This document shows positions 60,644 to 64,000 of a stretch of 64,000 nt of DNA, one piece after another. The notes below the pieces were generated by a model. The model worked only from the letters and a program-made list of their open reading frames with translations, was not told where the DNA came from and did not search any database. This DNA comes from Flavimaricola marinus (lineage in GTDB: Bacteria > Pseudomonadota > Alphaproteobacteria > Rhodobacterales > Rhodobacteraceae). The stretch is taken from positions 62,001-126,000 of the forward strand of contig NZ_FXZK01000009.1 of NCBI RefSeq assembly GCF_900184895.1. The letters are read 5' to 3'. A program made the translations under genes and the position numbers. The first letter of the stretch is position 1. Each line of letters starts with the position of its first letter.

Positions 60644-61699
60644 TCAGGGCCGGACGCAATCGGCAACAGTGTGCCCTGCTTCCTCATAGGCGCGGATCGC
60701 ACCGGGGTGCATCAGCACCGTGACGGAGCCGCAGTTGCCTTGGCTCACGCCGTCGATATCGCCGAACGACATGTTCAGGAACGGCCCACGGGGGGAACCG
60801 GTGCGGAAACGCTCTTCGCCTGCCAGAAAGGCTTTGGTGATTTCATAGGCAAGCTCTTCATCCATCGTGGCCGGCACGATTTGGGCAAAGGCCGTGGCAA
60901 AGCTGTCGAAGGTTTCGTCATCGGTCACGATCGTGATGTCGTTGCCTGCATAGGCTGCGCGGAACTCTTCAACCGGAAGCGAGTAAGGCGCGTGGCCGGG
61001 CGCCGCGACGATCTGCTGTCCAAGTTCGCTGGCCAAGAGATCGGATGGCACGTCATAGATGGTGATGCCACCCGCGGCTGCGATGGCGATCTGGCGACCG
61101 GAAGGCAGGCCCTCGGGGATCGTCCACGCGTCTGCGCCGCCGCCGGTGATCGTGCCGACCGTATCGGGCCACGCGTTCTGGATGCCCTCATAGCCCTCGC
61201 CATCGTCGAGGCCGGACAAGAGCTTGATCATCGCGCGACCCGAAGTCAGGGCCGCACCGCGCGGCGGACCGTTCCAGATCCGCAGGCCCGCAAGATCACG
61301 GATATCCTCAATCGGCGCATTGTTGTAATGGCCAAAAATCTGAGCAGAGCCTGCGTTGAAGGCAATCGCCCGGATATTGTCGGCCAGTTTCGCGCCTTCC
61401 TCGGCACCGATGCCGCTATAGGGCCCGATCCCGCGCGAGAGCAAGAATGGCAGGATCATCGGCGCTGGCGCCATGTCGAGCTGGCCTTCCGCGACGGCCT
61501 GAACCGAATTGGTGAGCGTCGCACCTTCGGTGATTTGCAGGGTGGCAACACCGGCACTGTCGAGCACCGCGGCGAGCGTCGTGTCGATATAGTGCGGCGT
61601 GGAACCGGGTGCTGTCGTCTCGGCCGTCAGGGTGACCTGTGCCGCAGCAGCGAGCGGGGCGAGCGCAAGAGCCGCTCCAAAAAGTGTCTTTTTGATCAT
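60644..61699 (-). CDS. TRAP transporter substrate-binding protein, TAXI family
   Basis: Periplasmic binding protein of 351 residues with a clear signal peptide (MIKKTLFG to PLAAAA, about 20 residues). The start at 61699 has a strong GGAGGAAAG site. The TAXI pattern is visible: the early TAETTAPGSTPHYIDTTLA, then ITEGATLTNSVQAVAEGQLD, and the LRIWNGPPRGA loop expected to contact the ligand. It is first in a two-gene importer operon, divergent from marR and the sulfatase gene. The shared control region suggests that it imports the product or substrate of the sulfatase; this is inference. Confidence 0.9.
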   Translation of the reverse strand: MIKKTLFGAALALAPLAAAAQVTLTAETTAPGSTPHYIDTTLAAVLDSAGVATLQITEGATLTNSVQAVAEGQLDMAPAPMILPFLLSRGIGPYSGIGAEEGAKLADNIRAIAFNAGSAQIFGHYNNAPIEDIRDLAGLRIWNGPPRGAALTSGRAMIKLLSGLDDGEGYEGIQNAWPDTVGTITGGGADAWTIPEGLPSGRQIAIAAAGGITIYDVPSDLLASELGQQIVAAPGHAPYSLPVEEFRAAYAGNDITIVTDDETFDSFATAFAQIVPATMDEELAYEITKAFLAGEERFRTGSPRGPFLNMSFGDIDGVSQGNCGSVTVLMHPGAIRAYEEAGHTVADCVRP

Positions 61700-61776
61700 C
61701 TTTCCTCCCATTTGACTGGCGCCTTCCTCCAAAGGCACTTGCCCCTTTGCAGGGGCGATACCCAAAGCGTTACAGA

Positions 61777-61801
61777 AATTATGTGACTTGTCACGTTAAT
61801 T
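61777..61801. promoter_or_regulatory. Palindromic operator between the TRAP operon and marR
   Basis: The core GTGAC-TT-GTCAC (61783-61794) is a perfect inverted repeat, extended by AATTA (61777-61781) and TAATT (61797-61801). The near-symmetric 25-base site lies 35 bases before the marR start and 76 bases before the TRAP gene, where a MarR dimer would control both promoters. Confidence 0.65.
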
Positions 61802-61835
61802 TTTTTCGTGCTTAATCCGACGGGAGGAGGACGCC

Positions 61836-62345
61836 ATGGGAAAGCGACCCGAGACGGACGAGACGCGGCTGCGCAATCGCAAGGCGCGAGAAGACAACAA
61901 TGTTTTCTCGCGATTACCGGCAGTCTACGCGGCGACGCGGACGCAGGCGCACAAGCTGCTCCACCGGGCAGGCAACCTGTCGACGGTTGAATGGCGCACG
62001 CTGTGGGATCTGTATAAGGCCGGCCCGATGACGATTCGCGAACTGGCCGAGATCCAGCGCGCCGACCATTCGCTCCTCAGCCGCGCCCTGCCGGATATGC
62101 GCGACAAGGGGTTCGTGACCATGGAGCGAGACCGTATCGACGGGCGGCAAGTGCTCGTCTCTCTGGCGCCACCGGGGCGCGCCGTCTACGAGCAGGTGGC
62201 ACCCGTCATGAAACGGCGACGCGATGCGCTCCGGGCCGAGTTCTCGCCCGAGGAAATCACCACCTTTCTGGATTATCTGGAGCGGTTGGAGAAATTCGCC
62301 CGGCGCCCCATCGACACGATATGCGAAAGTGAATTCACCGAATGA
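61836..62345 (+). CDS. MarR-family transcriptional regulator
   Basis: Winged-helix regulator of 169 residues. The helix-turn-helix lies around residues 63-85 (MTIRELAEIQRADHSLLSRAL), the wing is DRIDGRQVLVSLAP, and N- and C-terminal helices form the dimer interface. A strong GGAGGAGG site precedes the ATG. It is cotranscribed with the sulfatase gene (ATGA overlap at 62342-62345) and divergent from the TRAP-TAXI operon; the 25-base palindrome between them is its likely binding site. It probably represses both units until a small-molecule ligand, perhaps the transported compound, is present. Confidence 0.88.
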   Translation: MGKRPETDETRLRNRKAREDNNVFSRLPAVYAATRTQAHKLLHRAGNLSTVEWRTLWDLYKAGPMTIRELAEIQRADHSLLSRALPDMRDKGFVTMERDRIDGRQVLVSLAPPGRAVYEQVAPVMKRRRDALRAEFSPEEITTFLDYLERLEKFARRPIDTICESEFTE

Positions 62346-63997
62346 GTAAGAAACCCAACGTGCTCTGGATCATGGCCGACCAGCTTCGGTTCGACTACCT
62401 CAGCTGCTATGGCCATCCCCATTTGCAGACGCCGCATATCGATGCCTTGGCAGCACGAGGGATCAGGTTCACCAATACCTATGTGCAGTCGCCTGTCTGC
62501 GGCCCGTCACGGATGTCGGCCTATACCGGGCGCTATGTGCGCAGCCACGGATCCACATGGAACGGCATCCCCCTGCGAGTAGGCGAACCCACCTTGGGCG
62601 ACCATCTGCGCAAGGCCGGGGCCCGCGCCGTTCTGGTCGGCAAGACGCATATGATAGCGGACCGCGAAGGCATGGCATGGCTTGGCATCGATCCCACGTC
62701 CGAGATCGGAGTCCGGGTCGCCGAATGCGGATTCGAAGCATTCGAACGCGATGATGGCCTCCACCCCGACAGTGCGCGGCAGAACTGGTCGGCCTATGAC
62801 GACTATCTGGTCAACCTCGGCTACACGTCCGACAACCCCTGGGAAGACTTCGCCAACTCCGGCCTCGATCCGGATGGGGAGTTGATGTCGGCGTGGCTGC
62901 TCAAGAATTCCCGGCTGCCGGCGAACGTGCCCGAGGAGCATTCGGAAACCGCGTATATGACGAACCGCGCCATCGATTTCATGACGGACGCGATGCAGAG
63001 CGACCAGCCGTGGCTTTGTCATCTGAGCTATATCAAGCCGCATTGGCCCTATATCGTGCCGGCCCCCTATCACGACATGTACGGGCCCGAACACATCGTC
63101 GATCCGATCCGGTCAGAGAGCGAGAAAGAGACCGACCACCCTTTGCTTCGCGCCTATCAACAGGCGCGGGTTTGCCGCAGCTTTTCACGCGATCATGTGC
63201 GTGAGCATGTCATTCCCGCCTACATGGGCCTGATCAAGCAGTTGGACGACAATCTCGGGCGACTCTTTGCGTGGATGGACGAAAGCGGGCTCAGCGAGAA
63301 CACCATCGTCGCCTTCACCTCGGACCATGGCGACTACATGGGCGACCATTGGATGGGTGACAAGGATTTCTACCACGAGGTCGCCGCCAAGGTGCCTCTG
63401 ATCATCGCAGACCCGCGTCCAGAAGCCGACAGCACCCGCGGCACCACCAGCGACGCGCTGGTCGAGATGATCGACCTTGCGCCAACCTTCATGAACGCCC
63501 TCGGTTGCCCGCCAAAACCGCAAGTCGTCGAAGGCCGCGATCTGACGCCGCTATTGCATGGCACGGATGGCTTCTCGCGACGCTATGCCATCAGCGAACA
63601 CGACTACTCGAGCTTCGAAATGGCCCGCGCGCTCGATGTCGCGCAAGAAGACGCGCGCACCGTGATGATCTTTGACGGGCGCTGGAAATATGTCCGGTGC
63701 GAAGGCTTCCGGCCGGTCCTCTTCGATCTTGAAACCGATCCAAACGAGTTCACCGATCTTGGGGCGTCAGAGAAGGCCGAACACCGCGAGGTCCGCGCCC
63801 GTCTGGAGGAGGCTCTGCTGGCTTGGTCGATGCAGCATCACACGCGGATCACCGTCACTCCGGAGCTCTTGGCGCGTCAGGGCAAAGCGGCGGAAACGGG
63901 CATTCTCATCGGCTTCTGGGATGAGGCGGAATACGAGGCCAGCACCGGTATTCCCTTCAAGGACCTCAAGCCGCTCGGCCCGCCGAAGGCCGGGTAG
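62342..63997 (+). CDS. Sulfatase/alkaline-phosphatase superfamily hydrolase
   Basis: Hydrolase of 551 residues with the formylglycine sulfatase signature C53-G-P-S-R57 in VCGPSRMSAYTGR. The metal site is indicated by D13 near the N-terminus (WIMADQLRFDYL) and TSDHGDYMGDH around residue 328. The second residue of the usual DD pair is glutamine, and there is no signal peptide, so it acts in the cytoplasm. Substrates in this superfamily are sulfate esters, phosphonate monoesters or phosphodiesters; I cannot choose. Activity needs a formylglycine-generating enzyme, not encoded here. The stop lies three bases from the end of the window. Confidence 0.85.
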   Translation: MSKKPNVLWIMADQLRFDYLSCYGHPHLQTPHIDALAARGIRFTNTYVQSPVCGPSRMSAYTGRYVRSHGSTWNGIPLRVGEPTLGDHLRKAGARAVLVGKTHMIADREGMAWLGIDPTSEIGVRVAECGFEAFERDDGLHPDSARQNWSAYDDYLVNLGYTSDNPWEDFANSGLDPDGELMSAWLLKNSRLPANVPEEHSETAYMTNRAIDFMTDAMQSDQPWLCHLSYIKPHWPYIVPAPYHDMYGPEHIVDPIRSESEKETDHPLLRAYQQARVCRSFSRDHVREHVIPAYMGLIKQLDDNLGRLFAWMDESGLSENTIVAFTSDHGDYMGDHWMGDKDFYHEVAAKVPLIIADPRPEADSTRGTTSDALVEMIDLAPTFMNALGCPPKPQVVEGRDLTPLLHGTDGFSRRYAISEHDYSSFEMARALDVAQEDARTVMIFDGRWKYVRCEGFRPVLFDLETDPNEFTDLGASEKAEHREVRARLEEALLAWSMQHHTRITVTPELLARQGKAAETGILIGFWDEAEYEASTGIPFKDLKPLGPPKAG

Positions 63998-64000
63998 ACG

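Noticed and set aside
1-64000. CRISPR arrays, tRNA or rRNA genes, insertion sequences, phage genes, integrases.
   Set aside because: I looked for regularly spaced repeats, cloverleaf-like stretches in the gaps and transposase or integrase motifs in the translations, and found none.

Overview
The window reads as a piece of chromosome from a marine-type alphaproteobacterium, most likely Rhodobacterales (Roseobacter group). The evidence is the high GC content, the petABC order with an alphaproteobacterial Rieske protein, the UrtABCDE and TRAP-TAXI importers, an MBL-fold/FAD monooxygenase/DUF2783/maleylacetoacetate isomerase cluster, and a dispersed intergenic element of a kind I recall from this order. 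There is no rRNA, tRNA, CRISPR array, prophage, transposase or integrase. About 49 protein genes are packed tightly, often with 4-base ATGA overlaps. The window looks like ordinary chromosomal backbone with several catabolic and transport modules.

Layout. 1-3.3 kb: thiamine importer thiBPQ (+), ending at a hairpin shared with the convergent cytochrome bc1 operon petABC (-, 3.3-6.1 kb). 6.4-11.8 kb: Fsr-like MFS exporter, then an importer with a YnjB-like binding protein (-). 11.9-16.5 kb: orphan arsH (-), 2-hydroxyacid dehydrogenase, gnd, a TolB-like propeller protein and a DUF1801 protein (+). 16.7-20.1 kb: aromatic-catabolism operon (+). 20.1-26.2 kb: urea importer urtABCDE (-), preceded by a sigma-54-type promoter. 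26.6-33.0 kb: outer-membrane barrel, GGDEF-EAL protein, MATE exporter, and a Kef-type antiporter on the other strand; a desaturase follows at 32.9-34.0 kb. 34.0-37.4 kb: ribitol-type dehydrogenase and xylulokinase (divergent), then a ZntB-like transporter.

37.5-44.2 kb holds the most interesting block: a three-gene operon of a transglutaminase-DUF2126 protein, a circularly permuted ATP-grasp/alpha-E fusion, and a second transglutaminase-fold protein. This is a predicted peptide ligation/cleavage system whose product is unknown to me. 44.6-48.9 kb: RND efflux pair (-). 49.1-52.6 kb: Gfo/Idh/MocA oxidoreductase, amidohydrolase and an unrecognised barrel-like protein (+), probably an uncharacterised catabolic operon. 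52.6-58.3 kb: a DUF6522-like small protein, an SbcD-like nuclease with a YhaN-like SMC ATPase, and a DUF3237 protein. 58.3-64.0 kb: TRAP-TAXI importer (-) divergent from marR-sulfatase (+), with a strong palindrome between them.

Cross-cutting patterns. In three unrelated importers (YnjB-like, Urt, TRAP-TAXI) the binding-protein gene comes first and is followed 8-11 bases after its stop by a perfect GC-rich hairpin, before the membrane genes. This probably sets binding-protein excess. Three intergenic regions carry related copies of a GCCAAGATGAA-type element, and one copy is built into a terminator. Three convergent gene pairs overlap at their 3' ends. No database search was possible: family names rest on recognised sequence features, and all functional assignments are by family.
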